Assembly (NCBI GenBank): GCA_030650265.1
Contig: JAUSEJ010000244.1
Location: 1 to 5,062, forward strand
Source: Dehalococcoidia bacterium
GTDB lineage: Bacteria > Chloroflexota > Dehalococcoidia > JACPQF01
Direction: 5' to 3'
Length of the DNA stretch: 5,062 bases
Part shown: positions 1-4,192 of the stretch, piece by piece
How positions within the stretch are numbered: the stretch's first letter is position 1
Layout: each line of letters opens with the position of its first letter
Program-made: the position numbers and the translations under genes
Notes under the pieces: model-generated
Told to the model about the DNA's origin: nothing
Seen by the model: only the letters and a program-made list of their open reading frames with translations
Databases searched by the model: none

Positions 1-226
1 AGGACAGACGCAGCATCCCCTCTGGCCGGTTTAAGCCAGAAACCCTCACACCCAAGTAGTAAGCCAGTGACGCAAAGGTGAACACCACGCTCACAAACAG
101 CGTGGCAAAAACAGTGTAGCGGGCAAATACAGTTTCCGGCGTCGTTCGGGTTATCACAGTGCCGACGACGCTCCAACCGACCAAAGCTAGAACAGCCAAT
201 GTGCAAAGCAGGAATTTCTCGATCAT
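1..226 (-). CDS. small membrane protein, N-terminal part only (runs off the left edge)
   Basis: The minus strand stays open from an ATG at 226 to the window edge, giving 75 residues with no stop. An in-frame TGA at 230-232 rules out an earlier start. The protein begins MIEKF and has two hydrophobic stretches, about residues 5-25 (CTLAVLALVGWSVVGTVI) and about 39-60 (YTVFATLFVSVVFTFASLAYY), separated by a short polar loop; this suggests two membrane helices in the visible part. The ribosome site is weak (GATGG just before the ATG), but a promoter-like TATAAT lies 36 bp upstream. I do not recognise the family. The remainder lies outside the window, so total length and function cannot be given. 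Confidence 0.7.
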   Translation of the reverse strand, partial: MIEKFLLCTLAVLALVGWSVVGTVITRTTPETVFARYTVFATLFVSVVFTFASLAYYLGVRVSGLNRPEGMLRLS

Positions 227-261
227 CCATCATCTATCCGCGGAGCTTGATCGCCGGATGC

Positions 262-291
262 ATTATAGCCGATGCAGGCCACCTTTGACCA
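262..291 (-). promoter_or_regulatory. promoter of the partial membrane protein gene
   Basis: On the minus strand a perfect -10 box TATAAT (267-262) is preceded, after 18 bp, by TGGTCA (291-286), a 4/6 match to TTGACA. Transcription would start near 255, giving a leader of about 30 nt before the ATG at 226. The -35 box is poor, so confidence is moderate. Confidence 0.45.
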
Positions 292-359
292 CCACAAACG
301 CACACCAGACGTTCTGCATCTGAGGCTGCAATGGTGCCTATTTTGATGATACAAACATA

Positions 360-388
360 TTGACACCACCCGCCGGCTGCTTTATAAT
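360..388 (+). promoter_or_regulatory. consensus sigma70 promoter of a small RNA
   Basis: TTGACA (360-365) and TATAAT (383-388) are both perfect and are separated by 17 bp. Transcription should start near 395-397. No credible gene follows in this direction, because the next coding unit (ending at 708) lies on the other strand. The promoter therefore points to a stand-alone RNA. Confidence 0.75.
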
Positions 389-395
389 TTGTTTT

Positions 396-543
396 GTTAA
401 AGAATAGTCAGCGAGGCTGGGCGTCGGGAGACGCCGAATGGGATCCCGTGATGAGCGGAGAGGTGAGGTAAAATCGTCTGCGATTGTGTAGCTGCTATTC
501 TTTGATTTGACGGAGGCGCTACCCAAATAATACGGTAGCGCTT
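396..543 (+). ncRNA. putative structured small RNA of unknown family
   Basis: The transcript expected from the promoter at 360-388 folds on inspection. Positions 397-407 (ending AAAGAAUAG) pair with 495-505, and after one bulged U (408) CAGC 409-412 pairs with GCUG 491-494, giving a closing stem of about 15 bp around a 78-nt interior. Inside are a hairpin GGCGUC/GACGCC with loop GGGA (420-435) and a hairpin AAUCG/CGAUU (472-485). UCCC at 444-447 is complementary to the GGGA loop, so a pseudoknot is possible. A further 8-bp hairpin (516-541) may mark the 3' end. I compared it from memory with common riboswitches, tRNA, SRP and 6S RNA and found no match. A 17-codon ORF inside lacks a ribosome site. 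Confidence 0.5.
514..543 (+). terminator. stem-loop at the end of the small RNA, weak terminator candidate
   Basis: GCGCTACC (516-523) pairs perfectly with GGTAGCGC (534-541) around a 10-nt AT-rich loop, and a G-U and an A-U pair extend the stem to 514/543. No run of T follows on either strand, so it is not a classic intrinsic terminator. It lies between the small RNA and the end of the LysE unit and might serve either. Confidence 0.3.
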
Positions 544-707
544 CTGCCCTTAGTTTCAGTCCCCTCTTCGATCGTCATGATTCCGGCATCCTCGACTGTC
601 GCCTCAACTGTATTATAACACGGCGTCATTGGCTATGGTAGTTAGCCCTCGACCGGTAGTAAGATATTGTCTTGAATCAACTTCCCAAAATGAACCCCTG
701 CAGCCGT

Positions 708-1361
708 TTAACGTCCCAGAGCCTGCCTGCCAAAATCGACGAAGTAGACTCCTAGACACAGGAGAAACACACCGCAGAGAAGAAGCAATCCCCGATAGAC
801 TCGATCGCTCAGAAGCGATTTCCCCCGGGAAACCACGATGGCCACGGCGCTGTACCAGCCGAGATCCGAAAGGATATGGCCAGTGTAGAAAGAGACCAGT
901 CCCGCTGCTCCCCTCTCCAACGCCCACAACACATAGGTGGCGCCAACCGTGGCCCACCAGAGGATCCAATAGGGATTCGAAATGCTGATGAGGATTCCCG
1001 CGACGACAAGGCCTCCCCGCTGCCCGGACGCCGTGTCGCCGGTTTCGAGCGAAACCTCTCCTCGCCAGGCCGCCTTCGTGAGGCCGAACCCCATCCACAG
1101 GAGAAACGAACCACCCAGAAGGCCGATGAAGCCAGAGACAGCCCCATTTCTCAGCACCTCGCTGAGACCGACCGTCAGTCCGAGGACAACCAGAGCTTCG
1201 ATCATTCCGTGTCCCAATACTAGCAAGGGACCGACACGAAAGCCTTTCCTTGCACTCTCGCTGATCGCTATCGTCAGCAACGGGCCCGGCATTAGGGCGC
1301 CAGATAGTCCCACCAGCAGCGAAGTGCCAAAAATCACCGCTAGCGCCGCGAGTCCATCCAT
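708..1361 (-). CDS. LysE-family amino-acid/metabolite exporter
   Basis: The 217-residue protein has the LysE/RhtB superfamily layout. An N-terminal hydrophobic helix carries the characteristic G-A-L-M-P-G-P-L-L-T motif (about residues 21-30), and further hydrophobic segments lie near 40-65, 73-95, 115-145, 150-175 and 190-210. The motif SISNPYWILWW near 125-136 is the conserved mid-protein Asn-Pro region of this family. Length is typical (200-220). Such proteins sit in the inner membrane and export amino acids or related small molecules by proton exchange; the substrate cannot be inferred here. The start ATG overlaps the 3' end of the upstream 83-aa gene by 22 bp and has only a weak GGGA before it, which suggests translational coupling. 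The gene ends about 165 bp before the small-RNA region. Confidence 0.88.
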   Translation of the reverse strand: MDGLAALAVIFGTSLLVGLSGALMPGPLLTIAISESARKGFRVGPLLVLGHGMIEALVVLGLTVGLSEVLRNGAVSGFIGLLGGSFLLWMGFGLTKAAWRGEVSLETGDTASGQRGGLVVAGILISISNPYWILWWATVGATYVLWALERGAAGLVSFYTGHILSDLGWYSAVAIVVSRGKSLLSDRVYRGLLLLCGVFLLCLGVYFVDFGRQALGR

Positions 1362-1591
1362 TCCCAGAACCTGCGTCTTTCTGCTTCATTCGATTGCGCC
1401 GATTGCCAGCGTCTCGCCACCTCCAGCCTGTCGCCAAGTGCCCTCGCATAGCGGGGGTCAACCGTCCAAAGGTCGGCGATAAACGCCTCAGCCCTGTCGA
1501 ATTGCCCCTCTTCGATTAGGACCAGACAATCGCGATAACCATGGCAAACTTCGTCGCCAGACAAATCCGGACCGTTCCAGCCGTCTCGCAT
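1340..1591 (-). CDS. hypothetical 83-aa protein, first gene of the LysE unit
   Basis: A soluble, charged 83-residue protein that I do not recognise. The start is well supported: GGGAGG (1606-1601) lies 9 nt before the ATG at 1591, and an extended -10 promoter lies upstream (1630-1658). The stretch GQFDRAEAFIADLWTVDPRYA is reminiscent of a TPR-like helical hairpin (alternating helix residues, D-P turn), but one repeat is too little to assign. The C terminus is basic and Trp-rich (RRRFWEWMDSRR). The 3' end overlaps the exporter start by 22 bp, so the two are very likely co-translated. It could be a small cytosolic partner of the exporter, or unrelated. Confidence 0.6.
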   Translation of the reverse strand: MRDGWNGPDLSGDEVCHGYRDCLVLIEEGQFDRAEAFIADLWTVDPRYARALGDRLEVARRWQSAQSNEAERRRFWEWMDSRR

Positions 1592-1629
1592 CCCCTTCGT
1601 CCTCCCGCGCCACAGCGCTAGCTAGACGA

Positions 1630-1658
1630 ATACTATCACCGACAATTTTCTTAGTCAA
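1630..1658 (-). promoter_or_regulatory. promoter of the 83-aa/LysE unit
   Basis: On the minus strand TTGACT (1658-1653) is followed after 17 bp by TAGTAT (1635-1630), preceded by TG-n, an extended -10. Transcription would begin near 1623, about 30 nt ahead of the ATG at 1591. Its -35 box is only 6 bp from the -35 box of the opposite promoter at 1665, so the two polymerases would compete for the site or share a regulator. Confidence 0.55.
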
Positions 1659-1664
1659 ATGGTC

Positions 1665-1692
1665 TTGACATACGAGAAGTTTGTGCTATAAT
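1665..1692 (+). promoter_or_regulatory. strong sigma70 promoter of the 330-nt RNA unit
   Basis: TTGACA (1665-1670) and TATAAT (1687-1692) are both perfect, spaced by 16 bp, with an additional TG-n extended -10 element (1684-1686). This is the best promoter in the window. Transcription should start near 1699-1700. Confidence 0.85.
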
Positions 1693-1767
1693 GATGTTAG
1701 GCACAGTCGTGGAGGCTCCCAAAGCACCCTCCAGACGAGTCACGGTGAAGATGGGAGGAGTTAGCCT

Positions 1768-1824
1768 ATGTTTCCTCTGGTCGAACCGCACGTACTACTA
1801 GGAGTTTGGCAGGTTGACGTCTAA
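1768..1824 (+). CDS. possible 18-aa peptide inside the 330-nt RNA
   Basis: ATG at 1768 opens a frame for MFPLVEPHVLLGVWQVDV, ended by TAA at 1822-1824. The support is the ribosome site: GGGAGGAG at 1753-1760, 7 nt before the ATG, which is near optimal. The peptide is rich in Val and Leu (8 of 18) and contains one Trp. A leader peptide is possible, but the transcript appears to end at 2032 without a biosynthetic gene behind it. A small hydrophobic peptide or a chance ORF is equally open. An overlapping ATG at 1751 in another frame (16 codons) has no ribosome site. Confidence 0.35.
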   Translation: MFPLVEPHVLLGVWQVDV

Positions 1825-1992
1825 GGCCCTACCGGGGAAGGTGGGGCAGACAAGAGGTCCGGTTTTCCTGTCCACGTATGTTAGTCGGTCACAAGGAGAG
1901 CATATCTCCGGCCGCATAGACCAGTTATTGGTTGAACGGGCAGGTTGGGCGCACACGGAAAAGCGCCACGGGCTATAGAAAAAGATGGTTTA

Positions 1993-2032
1993 ATGTGGTC
2001 CCGCCGAGGCGAAAGCGGGACCACATCTTTTT
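1993..2032 (+). terminator. strong intrinsic terminator
   Basis: A perfect 12-bp GC-rich stem (1993-2004 with 2015-2026, core GTGGTCCCGC/GCGGGACCAC), a 10-nt loop and five T (2028-2032). Upstream AAAAAGATG (1979-1987) is complementary to CATCTTTTT (2024-2032), so the A/T tracts can also pair. It closes the RNA unit that starts near 1699. Confidence 0.92.
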
Positions 2033-2038
2033 GAGGCA

Positions 2039-2067
2039 TTGACTCTCCTTTCTCCGGTCGCTATAAT
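2039..2067 (+). promoter_or_regulatory. promoter of the zinc-module/thioredoxin-fold pair
   Basis: TTGACT (2039-2044; 5/6) and TATAAT (2062-2067; 6/6) are 17 bp apart, immediately after the terminator of the upstream unit. Transcription would start near 2074 and leave a leader of about 26 nt before the ATG at 2100. Confidence 0.75.
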
Positions 2068-2099
2068 CATGGTCAGGCACCTTCCTTCGGTGGTATTAG

Positions 2100-2570
2100 A
2101 TGGCTCTCAAATGTGAACTTCCCGGCGGGTTATTCAGAAAGTGCGACACACCCGCCTGTGGTGTGTGCAAGTGGTGCGGCAGACCCTATTGCCCGGACCA
2201 CCGCTCAATTCCTGTAACTTCGCAGCCGGTCTGTAATTCCGAGATATGCACGGCCAAATCGGCCTTTGCCACTACGGTTGAATCGGCCAGGCAAACAGCG
2301 CTGGCTCGAAACAAGGAGGGCCTCTGCGGATACTCCGGTTGCGGGAACAGGCTCCCGGGCGCGACCTGCCTGATCTGCGGCTCTGAATACTGTACAGGCC
2401 ATCTTAGTGCCCGTCTTTTTCGCCTGCCCCCTACGGCGGTCGACAAGGCTGGCGAGGCGAAGCGAGCGCCCAAGAAGGAGAGATTCTTCGTATGTGACCA
2501 CTGCGTTGGTCTCGTCGATCGCCAGGGTATTATCGATCATCCTACCCGCCCTGCGGTCCAGTTAAAGTGA
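2100..2570 (+). CDS. protein with two tandem Cys/His zinc-binding modules
   Basis: This 156-residue protein has 15 Cys in two matching modules. Module 1 has C15-x4-C20-x2-C23-x2-C26-x4-C31-x2-H34, then C45 and C50. Module 2 has C76-x4-C81-x8-C90-x2-C93-x4-C98-x2-H101, then C132 and C135. Each gives eight ligands and a C-x2-C-x4-[YP]-x-C-x2-H style core, the arrangement of cross-brace fingers that bind two zinc ions (AN1 or B-box-like). The modules are joined by an Ala/Ser/Thr-rich helix-like linker (51-72), and a basic loop (116-128) lies inside module 2. There is no signal peptide or membrane segment, so it is probably cytosolic. Such fingers mostly bind proteins; DNA or RNA binding is less likely but open. 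The ribosome site is weak (GGTGG). It shares a promoter with the thioredoxin-fold gene 40 bp downstream. I do not recognise a named family. The gene ends with TGA, showing UGA is a normal stop in this genome. Confidence 0.8.
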   Translation: MALKCELPGGLFRKCDTPACGVCKWCGRPYCPDHRSIPVTSQPVCNSEICTAKSAFATTVESARQTALARNKEGLCGYSGCGNRLPGATCLICGSEYCTGHLSARLFRLPPTAVDKAGEAKRAPKKERFFVCDHCVGLVDRQGIIDHPTRPAVQLK

Positions 2571-2589
2571 TGCTAATCTGATGTTAATC
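2568..2589 (+). repeat. 11-bp tandem duplication between two genes
   Basis: TGATGCTAATC is followed directly by TGATGTTAATC (one mismatch). The first copy includes the stop codon of the zinc-module gene. It is probably a small replication-slippage product in the 40-bp gap before the next gene. Confidence 0.6.
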
Positions 2590-2610
2590 TTATGAGGAGG
2601 CTAGAGAATT

Positions 2611-3180
2611 ATGGCTGAGAATACGGAAGTCGTAACAAAGGAGCGACTGGTCAAAGGATATTCCTATAGCGACTACGTTGCCAACGTCAAGACCAATAAG
2701 GAACGGTTTGACGAGAACTACGCTAAGGCTCAACTGTCGGAAGATGACAGGAAGTTCTTCGCCGACTTGAACCAGAGAACCGGAAAGATTTGGGTACTCG
2801 CCATTGCCGAAGACTGGTGCCCGGACGTCTATACCAATCTGCCGGTCGTGCAGAGGATCGTCGAGGCAGCGGGGAACATGGCGTTGAAGGTCTTTCCGCG
2901 GGACGAAAACCTCGATATTATGAACGAATATCTGACCAACGATTGTATGTCGATTCCCGCGTTCGCCTTCTTCGACGATAATCTACGGGAACTGGGACGT
3001 TGGGCCGAGCGACCGGCCGCGATTACCAGGCAGATGGTCGAAACACGGGCAGAGCTAACGGCAAAGGGCCTTTCTCTGGATGAGATGCGAGCAGAGCTCC
3101 GCAAAAGGATGGCCGAATCCTACGAAACGTCGCTCAAAGGGGAGACCATCAGAGAGATCCGGCAGGTGTTGTCGAAGTAG
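2611..3180 (+). CDS. thioredoxin-fold protein with a single active-site cysteine
   Basis: A 189-residue cytosolic protein of the thioredoxin superfamily, similar in outline to the 'thioredoxin family protein' group whose active site reads E-D-W-C-x-D. After an N-terminal helical extension (1-55) come a strand KIWVLAIAEDW and the site W69-C70-P71-D72. The resolving Cys of classical CxxC is replaced by V73 or by D72, depending on alignment. A cis-proline candidate is P116 in CMSIPAFAFF, with a second Cys at C112. The C-terminal third (130-189) is charged and helical. With only one Cys at the site it cannot do ordinary dithiol exchange alone; C112 might serve, or it may act by a monothiol route. 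GAGGAGG (2594-2600) lies 10 nt before the ATG. It is likely co-transcribed with the zinc-module gene 40 bp upstream and convergent with the FTR-like selenoprotein gene, so a redox link is possible but only inferred. Confidence 0.82.
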   Translation: MAENTEVVTKERLVKGYSYSDYVANVKTNKERFDENYAKAQLSEDDRKFFADLNQRTGKIWVLAIAEDWCPDVYTNLPVVQRIVEAAGNMALKVFPRDENLDIMNEYLTNDCMSIPAFAFFDDNLRELGRWAERPAAITRQMVETRAELTAKGLSLDEMRAELRKRMAESYETSLKGETIREIRQVLSK

Positions 3181-3202
3181 AGGCACAAAGGCAATTGTCG
3201 AC

Positions 3203-3410
3203 CCGGCTAAAGCCTCCAGTCCTGGGGTACGACTTCGATTTGTTTCACAGGAGTTGAGGCTTTAGCCGGTTGAGACTCGGGACTTGAGGCTTTAGCCGGT
3301 TGGGGCTGGCCATATCTCAAGCCCAATAAATCCGATTTTACCAAATGCTTGACCGGCCAAAGCATCAGATCCGAGTTGGTTGACTAGCTTGACTTCAAGC
3401 CCTGGCCGGA
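3203..3410. repeat. cluster of short CCGGCTAAAGCCTC-type intergenic repeats
   Basis: The gap between the thioredoxin-fold gene and the FTR-like gene contains three exact copies of a 14-bp word: CCGGCTAAAGCCTC at 3203-3216, and its reverse complement at 3256-3269 and 3286-3299. The last two belong to a longer direct repeat, TTGAGGCTTTAGCCGGTTG, at 3254-3272 and 3284-3302 (period 30 bp). Two degenerate copies follow: CCGGCCAAAGCATC (3353-3366) and GACTTCAAGCCCTGGCCGG (3391-3409). Opposite orientations allow large hairpins, for example 3203-3216 with 3256-3269. This resembles REP-type extragenic repeats and may also terminate the two convergent transcripts. No gene is visible in this gap. Confidence 0.7.
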
Positions 3411-3420
3411 TGCCACGACG

Positions 3421-3464
3421 CCTTCTTCCCCCTCGCCCTAACTGGGCGAAACTACGAAAAGGTT
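3421..3464 (-). promoter_or_regulatory. predicted bacterial SECIS element directing UGA to selenocysteine
   Basis: Directly 3' of the UGA (3467-3465) the mRNA can fold. The upper stem is UCGCCC (3449-3444) with GGGCGA (3438-3433), six Watson-Crick pairs plus two possible U-G pairs below; the apical loop is AGUUA (3443-3439). The lower stem is CCUUUU (3462-3457) with AGAAGG (3426-3421), with one U-G pair. The gap from UGA to the loop is 21 nt. Bacterial SECIS elements are known to place the loop about 16-37 nt after UGA with a G in the first two loop positions, as here (AGU...; compare the GU in the E. coli fdhF loop). The real stop codon UAG (3440-3438) straddles loop and stem. The element would bind SelB. 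A dual role as a transcription terminator is unlikely, as no U-run follows. Confidence 0.75.
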
Positions 3465-3722
3465 TCAGTGGCAGCGGCCAATCTCATCGACATAGCCGGC
3501 CTTAACTTCCGTACAGACGCAAACCGTCTCCTCAACGTTCTCCGGCTGACACGGGCAGTAGAAGTCACCGAAGCGTTTGTGCATACGCACCAACTCACGG
3601 ACGATCTTTTCCTTGGCCGGCGAAAAGCCATAACCGCCTGACCGGGCAAAGGAATCAATCCGGTCAGCTATCGCCACTCTCAGCTTCTCGTCTTCTTCGC
3701 TGGTCCCGCGAGCCTGCGTCAC
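3438..3722 (-). CDS. FTR-like catalytic subunit, predicted selenoprotein (in-frame UGA = Sec)
   Basis: Read through the TGA at 3467-3465, the frame gives 94 residues from GTG at 3722; GGGAGG ends 4 nt before this GTG, whereas an ATG at 3740 has no ribosome site. The C-terminal half holds the FTR catalytic signature C56-P-C58 ... C68-V-C70 ... C84-H-U86-N-L-F. By analogy with the Synechocystis subunit, C56, C68, C70 and C84 would bind a [4Fe-4S] cluster, while C58 and residue 86 form the redox-active pair that reduces a disulfide with electrons from ferredoxin. Residue 86 is encoded by UGA, and the frame continues N-L-F-V-V-S-P-S to TAG at 3440-3438, a normal end for this family. A SECIS-like hairpin follows the UGA. 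It is third in an operon after nifS and nifU, matching its need for an Fe-S cluster. No variable (alpha) subunit of plant-type FTR is nearby. Alternatives: a recent nonsense mutation or a sequencing error, made less likely by the hairpin. Confidence 0.82.
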
Positions 3723-3760
3723 TCCGCCTCCCATGTTCATTGACGTCTAGGCCAGACAGA

Positions 3761-3778
3761 ATCGCCTGAACAGGCGAT
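3761..3778 (-). other. perfect hairpin between nifU and the FTR-like gene
   Basis: ATCGCCTG and CAGGCGAT form a perfect inverted repeat with a 2-nt centre (7 bp with a 4-nt loop is more realistic). It lies in the spacer of about 63 nt between the nifU stop and the GTG start of the FTR-like gene. No T-run follows, so an RNA processing or stability element that lowers expression of the third gene is more likely than a full terminator. Confidence 0.45.
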
Positions 3779-3785
3779 GGGTTGA

Positions 3786-4172
3786 TTATTCAGCAGCGAC
3801 TTTTGCCGCTTGTTTGGTTCTATAGTCCTCGATGGCCTTGTGCAGAGCGTCGGCGGCGAGATTAGAGCAGTGCATCTTTTGACTCGGCAGCCCACCCAGC
3901 GCCTCGGCCACCTTGCGATTAGAGATCGCCATAGCTTCGTCGAGGGTTTTTCCCTTAACCAGTTCGGTAACCATACTACTCGTGGCGATCGCCGCGCCGC
4001 AGCCAAAAGTCTGGAACTTGATGTCCTCAATGCGGTCGTCCTTGACCTTGATGAAGATCTTCATTAGATCTCCGCATACCGGATTACCCTCTAGCCCCAC
4101 TCCATCAGCGTCGGCCATGCTGCCGACGTTGCGCGGGTTAGAGAAATGGTCCATTACGCGTTCAGTGTACAT
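3786..4172 (-). CDS. nifU: Fe-S cluster assembly scaffold, short NifU/IscU type
   Basis: The 128-residue cytosolic protein is a single NifU N-terminal (IscU-like) domain. It begins Y-T-E-R-V-M-D-H-F-x-N-P-R-N-V-G and has all three scaffold cysteines in their standard settings: C33 in GNPVCGD (with D35, the aspartate that governs cluster release), C58 in FGCGAA and C102 in KMHCSNLA. These hold the nascent [2Fe-2S]/[4Fe-4S] cluster using sulfur from the desulfurase encoded just upstream. It lacks the ferredoxin and Nfu domains of the long nitrogen-fixation NifU, so a general housekeeping role is likely. Start: GGGAGGA lies 6 nt before the ATG. It follows the nifS stop by 20 bp, so the two are co-transcribed. 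The C terminus is Ala/Lys-rich (KQAAKVAAE). The label iscU would be equally acceptable. Confidence 0.93.
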   Translation of the reverse strand: MYTERVMDHFSNPRNVGSMADADGVGLEGNPVCGDLMKIFIKVKDDRIEDIKFQTFGCGAAIATSSMVTELVKGKTLDEAMAISNRKVAEALGGLPSQKMHCSNLAADALHKAIEDYRTKQAAKVAAE

Positions 4173-4192
4173 TCATCGTCCTCCCAAGTCAT

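Larger units (their letters stand above)
1699..2032 (+). ncRNA. putative stand-alone RNA of about 330 nt, unknown family
   Basis: This stretch has its own near-perfect promoter (1665-1692) and a strong intrinsic terminator (1993-2032). The next gene has a separate promoter after the terminator, so this is an independent transcription unit and not simply a leader. No long ORF exists. Visible helices are TGGAGG/CCTCCA (1710-1715 with 1728-1733, flanked by TCG/CGA), GCCCTACC/GGTGGGGC (1826-1833 with 1840-1847, one G-U pair, loop GGGGAA), GGAGA/TCTCC (1895-1899 with 1905-1909) and GGCGC/GCGCC (1948-1952 with 1963-1967). I checked for signatures of RNase P RNA, tmRNA, SRP RNA, T-box leaders and tRNA and did not see them; 6S RNA cannot be excluded by eye. 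It contains an 18-codon ORF (1768-1824), so it might be a dual-function RNA or a peptide mRNA. Confidence 0.6.

Noticed and set aside
338..526. 62-aa minus-strand frame across the small RNA
   Set aside because: No ribosome site, low-complexity composition, and it runs against a strong promoter and folded RNA on the plus strand.
613..1461. 282-aa open frame on the minus strand across the exporter gene
   Set aside because: It is an out-of-frame shadow of the LysE gene, rich in Arg, Gly and Trp, with no recognisable domain.
629..1482. Three plus-strand open frames opposite the exporter and the 83-aa gene
   Set aside because: They are antisense shadows with low-complexity Pro/Arg/Ser content and no ribosome site.
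1699..2032. RNase P RNA, tmRNA, SRP RNA or tRNA-Sec
   Set aside because: The conserved words of these RNAs (such as the GAGGAAAGUCC segment of RNase P, the SRP GGUCCGGAAGGAAGCAGC loop, or a tRNA T-arm with CCA end) are absent.
3254..3302. CRISPR array
   Set aside because: Only two direct copies with an 11-bp spacer, and other copies are inverted; this is an intergenic repeat family instead.
3465..3467. Genome-wide reassignment of UGA to Trp or Gly
   Set aside because: UGA ends the zinc-module gene at 2568-2570, and Trp codons in the window are UGG.
3465..3740. The FTR-like frame as a finished 91-aa protein starting at ATG 3740 and stopping at TGA
   Set aside because: It would end in ...GRCH, one residue short of the last signature position and without the LF tail. 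The ATG has no ribosome site, whereas GTG at 3722 does, and a SECIS-like hairpin follows the TGA.
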